Shown: one piece after another, positions 1 to 5,599 of the stretch
Layout of the letters: every line of letters starts with the position of its first letter
How positions within the stretch are numbered: the first letter of the stretch is position 1
Assembly: GCA_902797125.1 (NCBI GenBank)
Contig: CADBRS010000017.1
Coordinates: forward strand, 1 to 9,546
Direction of reading: 5' to 3'
DNA length: 9,546 nucleotides
Source of the DNA: an uncultured Ruminococcus sp.
GTDB taxonomy: Bacteria; Bacillota; Clostridia; Oscillospirales; CAG-272
Program-made: the position numbers and the translations under genes
Notes under the pieces: generated by a model
What the model was told of the DNA's origin: nothing
The model's input: only the letters and a program-made list of their open reading frames with translations
Database searches by the model: none

Positions 1-959
1 GCCAGATCCGCCTCGTCTGCGGGAACCACGATACTCATGCCGACACCCATATTGAAGGTGTTGAACATGTCTCTTCTGCTGATCATGCCCTGCTGCTCGA
101 TCAATCTGAAGATGGGGAGGACGCGAACGTCCTTTTCTTCGATCAAAACGCCCAGGCCGTCCGGAATGCTTCTCGGAATATTTTCGTAGAAACCTCCGCC
201 CGTGATATGGGAAATGCCGCGAACGTGGACCTCTTTCAAAAGTGCAAGCACCGGTTTGACATAGATCTTCGTCGGCGTCAGAAGGGTTTCCAGAAGCGAT
301 CTGCCGCCCAGTTCCCGCATGGGTCTCCGGGCATCCTCGCTTTCGATATCGAAAACTTTGCGGACCAGCGAGAAACCGTTGGAATGAACGCCGCTGGAAG
401 GAAGCGCCAGAACGACGTCTCCTTTGCGCATCGTCGAATTGTCGATGAGCTTTTCTTTGTCCGCGATACCGGTACAGTAACCGGCCAGATCATATTCATT
501 TTCCGGATAAAAGCCCGGCATTTCGGCAGTTTCCCCGCCGATCAGCGCGGCTCCGGATCTCACGCATCCGTCGCAGACGCCTTTCACGATCTGGGCAATT
601 CGCTCCGGAATGTTTTTCCCGCAGGCAATATAGTCTAGGAAAAACAGGGGGCGTGCGCCGCAGCAGATGATGTCGTTGACGCACATAGCCACACAGTCGA
701 CACCGACCGTGTCATGCTTGTCCGCCACAAAAGCCAGCTTCAGTTTGGTCCCGACGCCGTCAGTTCCGGAGACGAGGATCGGTTTGGTGATCCCGGTCAG
801 ATCCGGTTCGAAAAGACCGCCGAATCCCCCGATGTCCGCGACGACTCCGGGAGTCGTCGTCCGTTTGATATGTTCTTTCATCAGTTCTACAGCCCGGTAC
901 CCGGCCGTGATATCCACACCGGCTTTTGCGTAGCTTTCAGATCTGGAATCTGTGATCAT
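1..959 (-). CDS. purM: Phosphoribosylformylglycinamidine cyclo-ligase (AIR synthetase), 3' end cut by window edge
   Basis: PurM closes the imidazole ring: FGAM + ATP gives AIR, the fifth step of purine synthesis, in the cytoplasm. The frame is open from the ATG at 959 to the left edge, giving 319 complete residues; the family has about 340-350, so only the last few tens are missing. Visible family motifs are DIGGFGG (41-47), the nucleotide-site loop GTDGVGTK (64-71), MCVNDII (91-97), PLFFLDY (103-109), GGETAEMPGFY (140-150), SSGVHSNGF, HITGGGFYENIPR and MFNTFNMGVGM near the cut. Residues 98-100 read CCG where I recall relatives having VQG. The start ATG follows an AAAGGA-type ribosome site lying inside the end of purF, with only 3 bases between the purF stop and this start, so the two are translationally coupled in one operon. 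Identification is secure from the motifs. Confidence 0.97.
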   Translation of the reverse strand, partial: MITDSRSESYAKAGVDITAGYRAVELMKEHIKRTTTPGVVADIGGFGGLFEPDLTGITKPILVSGTDGVGTKLKLAFVADKHDTVGVDCVAMCVNDIICCGARPLFFLDYIACGKNIPERIAQIVKGVCDGCVRSGAALIGGETAEMPGFYPENEYDLAGYCTGIADKEKLIDNSTMRKGDVVLALPSSGVHSNGFSLVRKVFDIESEDARRPMRELGGRSLLETLLTPTKIYVKPVLALLKEVHVRGISHITGGGFYENIPRSIPDGLGVLIEEKDVRVLPIFRLIEQQGMISRRDMFNTFNMGVGMSIVVPADEADL

Positions 960-962
960 TGT

Positions 963-2387
963 TTATTCCTTTCCGTCCCAGCAGTATGTGCACAGTTTGC
1001 ATTTATCGATTCCGATCGACTCCACGATCCCGTCCAAAGATTGGAACTCCAGTGACGCGAAATGGAGTTTTTTGCAGATCGCCTCGCGCATCTTTTTTCC
1101 GCGTTCGGTCTTTGAGTCCGAATACTCTTCAAGGTATTTGAAGCCCTCTTCTCCTTCGAGTTCAAGTATCGTCCTCCTGGCGATCAGTTCCAAGTCTCCT
1201 GTCGCTCGGGAGAAATTCAGATATTTGCATCCGTACATGATGGGGGGACAAGCCGAACGGATATGAACTTCCTTGGCGCCGTGTTCATACAGAAAATCAA
1301 CCGTTTCTTTCATCTGGGTGCCCCGGACGATCGAATCGTCTATGAACAGCAGCTTTTTGTCCTTGATCAGTTCATGAACGGGAATGAGCTTCATTTTCGC
1401 GATCTTGTTTCGGTCTTCCTGATGGGTCGGCATAAAACTTCTGGACCACGTCGGCGTGTATTTGATAAAGGCTCTGGCAAAATGCAATCCGCTCTGATTG
1501 GCATATCCGATGGCATGGGGAGTGCCCGAATCGGGAACGCCTCCCACATAATCGATATCCTTGCTTTTTCCTGCCTCGGCGTCGTTTTTCGCCATGATCG
1601 CTCCGTTGCGGTAGCGCATAACTTCGACATTGACGCCCTCATATGTGGACGTGGGATAACCGTAATAAGACCACAGGAAAGAGCAGATCTTCATTTTGTC
1701 GCCAGGAGGAACGATCGTTTTAGCTCCGGATGCATCGATCTCCACGATCTCTCCCGGACCCAGTTCCTTTTCATCTTCATAACCGAGTTTTTGATATGCA
1801 AAAGACTCAAAGCTGACGCAGCAGGCATCCTCTTTTTTCCCGATCAGGATGGGCAGTCTGCCCAGTCTGTCTCTTGCGGCTATGATTTTCCCCTCCGAGG
1901 TCAGAAGCAGAACAGAGGCAGATCCTTCGATGACGCTTTGCGCGAATTGAATGCCTTCCGCAAAACTCTTTTTCTGATTGATGAGGGCAGACATCAATTC
2001 CGTGGTGTTGACAGCACCGCCGCTCAAAGCGCAAAAATGACCGCCGTTATCCGAAAAATAACGGTTGATCAAATCTTCCGCGTTCGTGATCATGCCGATC
2101 ATGCAGAGCGCATATAACCCGAGAGAGGAACGGATCAGAAGCGGTTGAGGATCATAATCGCTGATACAGCCGATCGCTGCAGTTCCCTGCATTTCCTCAT
2201 AGATCCGCTCGAACTTCGTCCGAAAAGGAGAATTGGTAATGTCGTGGATTTTTCTCTGCAAACCTGCTTCGGGATCGTACGTTGCAATCCCGCCCCGACG
2301 GGTCCCCAGATGGGAATGATAATCCGTGCCGAAGAAAACGTCTGTCAGAACGCTTTGTCTGCCAACAGTTCCGAAAAAACCGCCCAT
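963..2387 (-). CDS. purF: Amidophosphoribosyltransferase, divergent type lacking the N-terminal nucleophile cysteine
   Basis: PurF makes 5-phosphoribosylamine from PRPP and glutamine, the committed step of purine synthesis. The 474-residue protein has an N-terminal Ntn-type glutaminase-like domain (about 1-230) and a C-terminal phosphoribosyltransferase domain with the PRPP loop DDSIVRGT (350-357) and VPDSGTPHAIGYA (284-296). Cysteines at C235, C387, C463 and C466/C469 sit where the Bacillus enzyme binds a 4Fe-4S cluster (inferred by motif position). Residue 2 is Gly (MGGFFG) where class II amidotransferases have MCGIFG and use the exposed Cys as nucleophile, and the usual HNG motif reads IGMITN (97-102). 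From memory this MGGFFG form is a recurrent subfamily in Clostridia and Bacteroidetes, not a one-off mutation. The start follows GAGAGGTG, and purC ends 10 bases upstream. It is a PurF homologue; whether it uses glutamine is uncertain. Confidence 0.9.
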   Translation of the reverse strand: MGGFFGTVGRQSVLTDVFFGTDYHSHLGTRRGGIATYDPEAGLQRKIHDITNSPFRTKFERIYEEMQGTAAIGCISDYDPQPLLIRSSLGLYALCMIGMITNAEDLINRYFSDNGGHFCALSGGAVNTTELMSALINQKKSFAEGIQFAQSVIEGSASVLLLTSEGKIIAARDRLGRLPILIGKKEDACCVSFESFAYQKLGYEDEKELGPGEIVEIDASGAKTIVPPGDKMKICSFLWSYYGYPTSTYEGVNVEVMRYRNGAIMAKNDAEAGKSKDIDYVGGVPDSGTPHAIGYANQSGLHFARAFIKYTPTWSRSFMPTHQEDRNKIAKMKLIPVHELIKDKKLLFIDDSIVRGTQMKETVDFLYEHGAKEVHIRSACPPIMYGCKYLNFSRATGDLELIARRTILELEGEEGFKYLEEYSDSKTERGKKMREAICKKLHFASLEFQSLDGIVESIGIDKCKLCTYCWDGKE

Positions 2388-2397
2388 GTGTCACCTC

Positions 2398-3105
2398 TCA
2401 ACCGAATACACGCCGCATCATTTCTTCATAGGCGGCCTCGACTCCTCCCATATCCCTGCGGAAACGGTCTTTGTCCAGTTTTTCTCCGGTCTTGGCATCC
2501 CAGAAACGGCACGTGTCGGGGGAAATCTCATCGGCGAGGTACAGTACCCCGTCCTCGTCTTTTCCGTATTCAAGTTTGAAATCGACAAGCGTGACGCCCA
2601 GTGAGGCGAAATATTTCTTCATGACTTCATTGACTTTGAAAGAGGTCTCTTTGATCCAGTTCATCTCCTCTTTCGTGGCAAGCCCTAATGCAAATGCATG
2701 GTATGCATTGAGGAGAGGATCGTGCAGATCGTCGTTTTTGTAGGAGAACTCGATCGTTGGTTCGGGGAAAACGATTCCCTCTTCCACGCCGTATCTTTGA
2801 GCAAAATGCCCAGCGGAAATATTGCGGATGATCACTTCCAGGGGAACGATTTTCAGTTTTCTGACGACCGTTTCTCTGTCACTGAGTTCTTTCACATAGT
2901 GGGTGCGCACACCGTTCTTCTCCAAAAGCTGCATCAGGTAGTTGGACATTCTGTTGTTCACAGCGCCCTTCCCTGCGATCGTTCCTTTTTTCAGTCCGTC
3001 CAGAGCCGTGGCATCGTCCTTATACGAAACGATGACGAAACGCGGGTCATCAGTGGCAAATACTTTTTTGGCTTTGCCTTCATACAGTTGTTCTCTCTTT
3101 TCCAT
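2398..3105 (-). CDS. purC: Phosphoribosylaminoimidazole-succinocarboxamide synthase (SAICAR synthetase)
   Basis: PurC joins CAIR and aspartate with ATP to form SAICAR, in the cytoplasm. The protein of 235 residues is of normal length (E. coli 237). Visible family motifs are LYEGKAKK (7-14, nucleotide loop), GAVNNRMSN (48-56), VPLEVIIRN (87-95), DFKLEYG (175-181) and the highly conserved DEISPDTCRFWD (192-203). An alternative TTG start at 3120 would add five residues, but that TTG overlaps the GGAGG ribosome site; the ATG at 3105 lies 8 bases after GGAGG and is chosen. It follows purE by 26 bases and precedes purF by 10, so it lies in the middle of the operon and depends on the promoter upstream of purE. 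Nothing odd was seen. Confidence 0.97.
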   Translation of the reverse strand: MEKREQLYEGKAKKVFATDDPRFVIVSYKDDATALDGLKKGTIAGKGAVNNRMSNYLMQLLEKNGVRTHYVKELSDRETVVRKLKIVPLEVIIRNISAGHFAQRYGVEEGIVFPEPTIEFSYKNDDLHDPLLNAYHAFALGLATKEEMNWIKETSFKVNEVMKKYFASLGVTLVDFKLEYGKDEDGVLYLADEISPDTCRFWDAKTGEKLDKDRFRRDMGGVEAAYEEMMRRVFG

Positions 3106-3131
3106 GATATTGTCCTCCAAAGAATTAGTAT

Positions 3132-3626
3132 CTACGATTTGATTTGCGAGTCGATGTCGGCGTCCGCGACGAGCACTTTCTGCGCATCTGCCTCTCGTTT
3201 GGCATCCAGCCTGGCTGCCAGTTCGGCGTCTTCAACGGAGAGAATCTCCAGAGCGAGCAGAGCTGCGTTCGCTCCGCCGTCTACGGCCACCGTGGCTACC
3301 GGAATGCCCGAAGGCATCTGAACCGTGGACAGAAGTGCGTCCAAGCCGTCCGAAATATTGGATTTGCAGGGGACCCCGATCACCGGGATCGTCGTTCTGG
3401 CCGCCAGTGCCCCGGCCAGATGTGCGGCCATTCCCGCGAAAGCGATGAGCGCGCCAAAGCCGTTTTCTCTGGCCTTTGTGGCAAATAATGCAGCCTCATC
3501 CGGTGTTCGGTGCGCCGAATAGACGTGCACCTCGTATGGGGCATGAAAAGCATCCAGTATGCTCGTTGCCTTCTTTACGATCGGCAGATCACTGACACTG
3601 CCCATGACAATTCCTATCTTTCTCAT
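3132..3626 (-). CDS. purE: N5-carboxyaminoimidazole ribonucleotide mutase (AIR carboxylase catalytic subunit)
   Basis: PurE produces CAIR, the substrate of PurC. The protein has 164 residues, typical for class I PurE, which forms an octamer. Motifs seen are MGSVSD (8-13, phosphate site), SAHRTP (37-42, with catalytic H39), GMAAHLAG (65-72), PVIGVP (81-86) and the signature GLDALLSTVQMPSGIPVATV (94-113), then NAALLA (120-125). The usual AAHLPG reads AAHLAG here, a mild departure. No purK is present between purE and purC, so the window cannot say whether N5-CAIR is supplied by a PurK elsewhere or CO2 is used directly. The ATG follows GGAGG by 4 bases. It is the first gene of the operon, behind a promoter and a long structured leader (see 3627-3800). 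Confidence 0.97.
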   Translation of the reverse strand: MRKIGIVMGSVSDLPIVKKATSILDAFHAPYEVHVYSAHRTPDEAALFATKARENGFGALIAFAGMAAHLAGALAARTTIPVIGVPCKSNISDGLDALLSTVQMPSGIPVATVAVDGGANAALLALEILSVEDAELAARLDAKREADAQKVLVADADIDSQIKS

Positions 3627-3644
3627 ATGTCCTCCACCCTGCCT

Positions 3645-3716
3645 TTAAAGCAAAAAAGCGCACTTACCCATCGACGGATAAATGCTCCTGTCGATATGGC
3701 AACTGCAACTTCCCAT
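3645..3716 (-). CDS. Possible 23-codon leader peptide upstream of purE
   Basis: An ATG at 3716 opens a 23-codon frame ending in TAA at 3645-3647, 18 bases before the purE start. A GGGG stretch 7 bases upstream of the ATG could act as a weak ribosome site. The frame spans the whole terminator-like hairpin of the leader, so ribosomes on it would disturb the hairpin. The peptide has three cysteines and no run of one amino acid of the kind used in classical amino-acid attenuators. It may be chance; there is no comparative support within the window. Confidence 0.25.
   Translation of the reverse strand: MGSCSCHIDRSIYPSMGKCAFLL
3652..3711 (-). terminator. Terminator-like hairpin in the purE leader (candidate attenuator)
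   Basis: On the minus strand the left arm (AAGTTGCAGTTGCC, 3711-3698, then ATCGAC and GGA) pairs with TCC, GTCGAT and GGTAAGTGCGCTT, with small bulges and a seven-base loop (GCATTTA), and runs into six T at 3657-3652. The inner stem ATCGAC/GTCGAT (3690-3695 with 3670-3675) is perfect; the outer part contains G-T pairs and mismatches. It lies between the promoter and purE, so it would stop transcription before the operon unless prevented. An upstream TTGCAA (3735-3740) can pair with TTGCAG (3703-3708) in the left arm, giving a competing antiterminator. Confidence 0.5.
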
Positions 3717-3771
3717 TTTTCTTCCCCGCGTCATTTGCAAGTATCGTTCAATATTTATAAGAACATATATA

Positions 3772-3800
3772 ATTATACTATTGACAAGACTCCTTCGCAA
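3772..3800 (-). promoter_or_regulatory. Promoter of the purECFM operon
   Basis: The -35 TTGCGA (3795-3800) and the perfect -10 TATAAT (3772-3777) are 17 bases apart on the minus strand. The expected start is near 3765, giving a leader of about 140 bases before purE. The transcript would open with the dyad GTTC-TTATAAATATT-GAAC. Confidence 0.7.
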
Positions 3801-3933
3801 GTACTAGAGAGCAATTTGTTCACTTTTGCCAACAAAAAATCTCCCTTGCACCGGCCACTGTTTTTGATCCGGCAACACAGCATTCTCGGTTTGGCAGCGG
3901 TTGCCAAGTTAACAACAGATAGGCCTACCCGTT

Positions 3934-4374
3934 TCAAAGAGCCCGGTAAAACTCAACCGCTTCCGCGATATCCTTTTCGTTCGGGTGACCTTTGGCTATA
4001 CCGCCGATCTTTCCGAATGGGCCAAAGGTGTCAAAACCGAGGCAGTGAAACTTTCCGATCTCGCGACAGTTCTTTTTCTTTGCTACCGCTCGGATGCCCT
4101 TCAGGAAACCTCCGACAGGCGCGCCGTGAGTATAGATATAGAATACATCCTTGTTTTCCGGCAGATGGGATTCGGCAAAGGCGATGATCTGCTTTGCAAA
4201 TGCGCTGAAATAGATTCCGGAGGCCACCCCGATCCGGTCGAATGAGGACAGATCGGCATCCGGCTGCTCGGTCACGTCGATCAGCTCGACAGAATCATCT
4301 GCTGAAGAGATAGCATCGAGTAGCTTTTTCGTGTTGCCGTGGTGTTTCGAATAGTAAACGATTGCAGTAGTCAT
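3934..4374 (-). CDS. Small flavodoxin-like protein
   Basis: This is a flavodoxin-fold protein of 146 residues, probably FMN-binding, cytoplasmic and redox-active; its partner is unknown. Seen: a beta strand and phosphate loop IVYYSKHHGNTKKL (5-18), with HHGNTK in place of the usual T-x-T-GNT; the second flavin-side loop ASGIYFSAF (51-59); YTHGAPVGG (81-89); and a C-terminal CLGFDTFGPFGKIGGIAKGHP (111-131), which I associate with the short flavodoxin family typified by Pfam Flavodoxin_3. The ATG at 4374 follows GAGGG by four bases. A longer in-frame reading reaching 4554 would overlap the acetyltransferase gene and lacks a better ribosome site, so it is rejected. It lies 38 bases after the acetyltransferase and is probably in the same transcript. 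Assignment to the fold is firm; the function is not known. Confidence 0.85.
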   Translation of the reverse strand: MTTAIVYYSKHHGNTKKLLDAISSADDSVELIDVTEQPDADLSSFDRIGVASGIYFSAFAKQIIAFAESHLPENKDVFYIYTHGAPVGGFLKGIRAVAKKKNCREIGKFHCLGFDTFGPFGKIGGIAKGHPNEKDIAEAVEFYRAL

Positions 4375-4412
4375 TTTTCCCTCGCAAATACCCTTATTAT
4401 TTATCAGTACAC

Positions 4413-4901
4413 TCAATCTTTCCGCAATTCCATGTAAATTGAGTTGAAATCTTCTTTTTCTTTTTTCAAATAATCCGGAAAGTCTTTCTGGCAGAATCCC
4501 AGTTTCGTATACAGCGCAATCGCTTTTTTGTTTTCCGGATTCGGATCGACCCAAGCAATTTCTGCTCCGTTGCGGAAGGCTTCTTGAATCGCATAGGATA
4601 GACCTGCTGTCGCAATGCCTCGTCCTCGTGCGAACCCAAACAGTTTAATGTCCAAAGCGGCGCTTTTGCGCGCTCTGTCGATTTCGTAAAATGATTCGCC
4701 ACAGTATTGCCCGTCTTCGAAAATGGAGTAGTGATTCAGAGCAGGTCTGCCCTGTTCGATCCATCGAAACCAGTTTTGCATTTCTTCCCCCGTCTGGATC
4801 AATCCGTTCGGGAATCCGACAAATTTCATGACATCCCCGTCGGCCCAAAGTCTTTGAACATTTTGGATGTCCTTCATGGTCGTCTCTCTGACTTCTATCA
4901 T
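4413..4901 (-). CDS. GNAT family N-acetyltransferase
   Basis: This is an acyltransferase of the GCN5-related (GNAT) fold, 162 residues, using acetyl-CoA on an unknown amine. The N-terminal MIEVRETTMKD (1-11) is typical of the first strand. ARGRGIATAGL (91-101) is the acetyl-CoA pyrophosphate loop (R/Q-x-x-G-x-A). WVDPNPENKKAIALYTKLGF (117-136) is the classic motif B region, with the helix and tyrosine common in the RimI/RimJ-like branch. The ATG at 4901 follows GGAGG by eight bases. The stop is followed 38 bases later by the flavodoxin-like gene. A 62-base gap separates it from the broken antitoxin upstream. It contains two abutting 13-base dyads (4932-4944, 4945-4957) and only a weak promoter-like TTGACT without a good -10. 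The substrate cannot be inferred from sequence or context. Confidence 0.9.
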   Translation of the reverse strand: MIEVRETTMKDIQNVQRLWADGDVMKFVGFPNGLIQTGEEMQNWFRWIEQGRPALNHYSIFEDGQYCGESFYEIDRARKSAALDIKLFGFARGRGIATAGLSYAIQEAFRNGAEIAWVDPNPENKKAIALYTKLGFCQKDFPDYLKKEKEDFNSIYMELRKD

Positions 4902-4963
4902 CTTTTGTTCCTCCGAAAGCCTCGATCTTGGGGATTGTTAATCCTACTTAAAAAGTACAGAAG

Positions 4964-5179
4964 TCAAATCTTATTTAGATGATCCGCTCTGGCTTTTTCC
5001 AACGTAATATCCTGAGAAAGAATTCCAACAAGAGATTCCACGAGATCCACTTTGTCTTGAAACGGTTTGGATAACTTCGCGATGATCTTGCCGTGTTTTG
5101 TTATGTAGATATCCTCTTTAGCTGAAAGCAGTAAATACTTTCCGAGATTCATCTAAAATTCAGATGCGGTTACAAACAA
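4964..5179 (-). pseudogene. Phd/YefM-type antitoxin gene interrupted by a TAG at codon 9
   Basis: The frame from a TTG at 5179 reads (L/M)FVTASEF, then TAG (5153-5155), then MNLGKYLLLS and onward to a TGA at 4964-4966. GGAGG (5189-5193) lies nine bases before the TTG and an extended -10 promoter lies just upstream, so this was a regularly expressed gene of about 71 codons. Together the two parts match the N-terminal pattern of Phd/YefM relatives (VTATEFK-NLGKYL, then DIYITKHGKIIAKL). The usual Lys codon at the junction is TAG here, one base from AAG. The 62 residues after the stop could be made only by reinitiation at the ATG abutting the TAG, or by suppression; no ribosome site precedes that ATG. 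No toxin gene (PIN, RelE or Doc) lies downstream; the next gene is an acetyltransferase. Decay of an orphan antitoxin is the simplest reading. Confidence 0.75.
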
Positions 5180-5210
5180 AGCAGTGCGCCTCCAATGTTG
5201 TGCTATACGT

Positions 5211-5219
5211 ATTATAACA
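5211..5219 (-). promoter_or_regulatory. Extended -10 promoter of the antitoxin gene
   Basis: The minus strand reads TGT-TATAAT (5219-5211), an extended -10 element. The -35 region is weak (TTTCAA about 18 bases upstream). The expected start is near 5204, only about 11 bases before the GGAGG of the antitoxin frame. Confidence 0.55.
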
Positions 5220-5300
5220 GCTATTGACCTGTAATTGAAAGATATGTGTTGTTGATTTACGATGACATAAAGTCAATTTTCGCTCAAAAGGATGGTTAAG

Positions 5301-5341
5301 AAACAAAAAAGGACCACTATCTCAGTTGAAATAGTAATCCT
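5301..5341 (-). terminator. Intrinsic terminator of tRNA-Ser
   Basis: On the minus strand AGGATTACTAT pairs with ATAGTGGTCCT (two G-T pairs) around a ten-base loop, followed at once by six T. It starts five bases after the encoded CCA of tRNA-Ser. Confidence 0.85.
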
Positions 5342-5345
5342 GTTT

Positions 5346-5434
5346 TGGCGGAGAGGATGGGATTCGAACCCATGTGCGCTTTCGCGCAAACTGATTTCGA
5401 GTCAGCCCCGTTATGACCTCTTCGATACCTCTCC
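5346..5434 (-). tRNA. tRNA-Ser (anticodon CGA)
   Basis: The acceptor arms GGAGAGG/CCTCTCC, G discriminator and encoded CCA give an 89-base tRNA. The anticodon stem GCTGA/TCAGT encloses the loop CTCGAAA, giving anticodon CGA for the codon UCG. The long variable arm TGCGC-GAAA-GCGCA marks it as class II, as expected for serine. The T-loop reads GTTCGAATC. Confidence 0.97.
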
Positions 5435-5438
5435 GTAT

Positions 5439-5467
5439 ATAATTGTGTGTGAACTTTGATATGTCAA
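5439..5467 (-). promoter_or_regulatory. Promoter of tRNA-Ser
   Basis: There is a consensus -35 TTGACA (5462-5467), a 17-base spacer and a -10 AATTAT (5439-5444). Only four bases separate the -10 from the first base of the tRNA, so transcription would start at or just inside the mature 5' end. A second candidate, TATAAT at 5533-5538 with a poor -35, lies about 100 bases further upstream and would give a longer precursor. Confidence 0.6.
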
Positions 5468-5551
5468 CCGCAAGCCAAAGTCACGAAAACTTGCGAACAT
5501 AACTGCCCGATTGATCACCGACAGCGAATGCCATTATACCTCAAGAAGTGC

Positions 5552-5580
5552 AAAAAAGCAAGACCAAACGAAACGGCTTG
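5552..5580 (-). terminator. Terminator after the ABC ATPase gene
   Basis: On the minus strand CAAGCC pairs with GG-T-CTTG (one bulged T) around the loop GTTTCGTTT, followed by C and six T. It begins 19 bases after the ATPase stop codon. Confidence 0.65.
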
Positions 5581-5599
5581 TGCCCATTGAGGTGATTTT

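Larger units (their letters stand above)
3627..3933 (-). other. Gene-free region: purE promoter and leader, and 3' end of the flavodoxin unit
   Basis: No protein-coding gene longer than the possible 23-codon leader peptide is supported here. Read on the minus strand from 3933, it holds a hairpin after the flavodoxin-like gene (3891-3907, TTGGCA/TGCCAA, without a U-tract), then a second imperfect CCGG-based stem followed by six T at about 3836-3841, which may be the flavodoxin-unit terminator. Next come the purE promoter (3772-3800), an AT-rich dyad GTTC...GAAC at the expected transcript start, and a leader of about 140 bases with a terminator-like hairpin. I recognise no known riboswitch class in it: no purine, ZTP, T-box or ykkC core was found by eye. 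Confidence 0.6.

Noticed and set aside
1263..2117. Plus-strand frame of 284 codons inside purF
   Set aside because: It is antisense to conserved PurF coding sequence, with no motif or ribosome site.
3627..3770. Known riboswitch (purine, ZTP, PRPP/ykkC, tetrahydrofolate) in the purE leader
   Set aside because: None of the conserved cores of these classes could be found by eye, so only an unclassified attenuator is proposed.
3723..3835. PurR-box-like sequences (AAAAGTGAACAAA; AATATTGAACGAT) near the purE promoter
   Set aside because: Each matches only about 10 of 13 positions of the Bacillus PurBox as I recall it, and they lie in the same orientation rather than as the usual inverted pair.
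3510..4187. Long plus-strand frame of 225 codons across the purE leader and the flavodoxin-like gene
   Set aside because: No ribosome site, no recognisable motif, and it covers promoter, leader and a well-supported gene on the other strand.
4375..4554. N-terminal extension of the flavodoxin-like gene by 60 codons
   Set aside because: It overlaps the acetyltransferase gene, has no flavodoxin-like residues, and a good ribosome site precedes the internal ATG at 4374.
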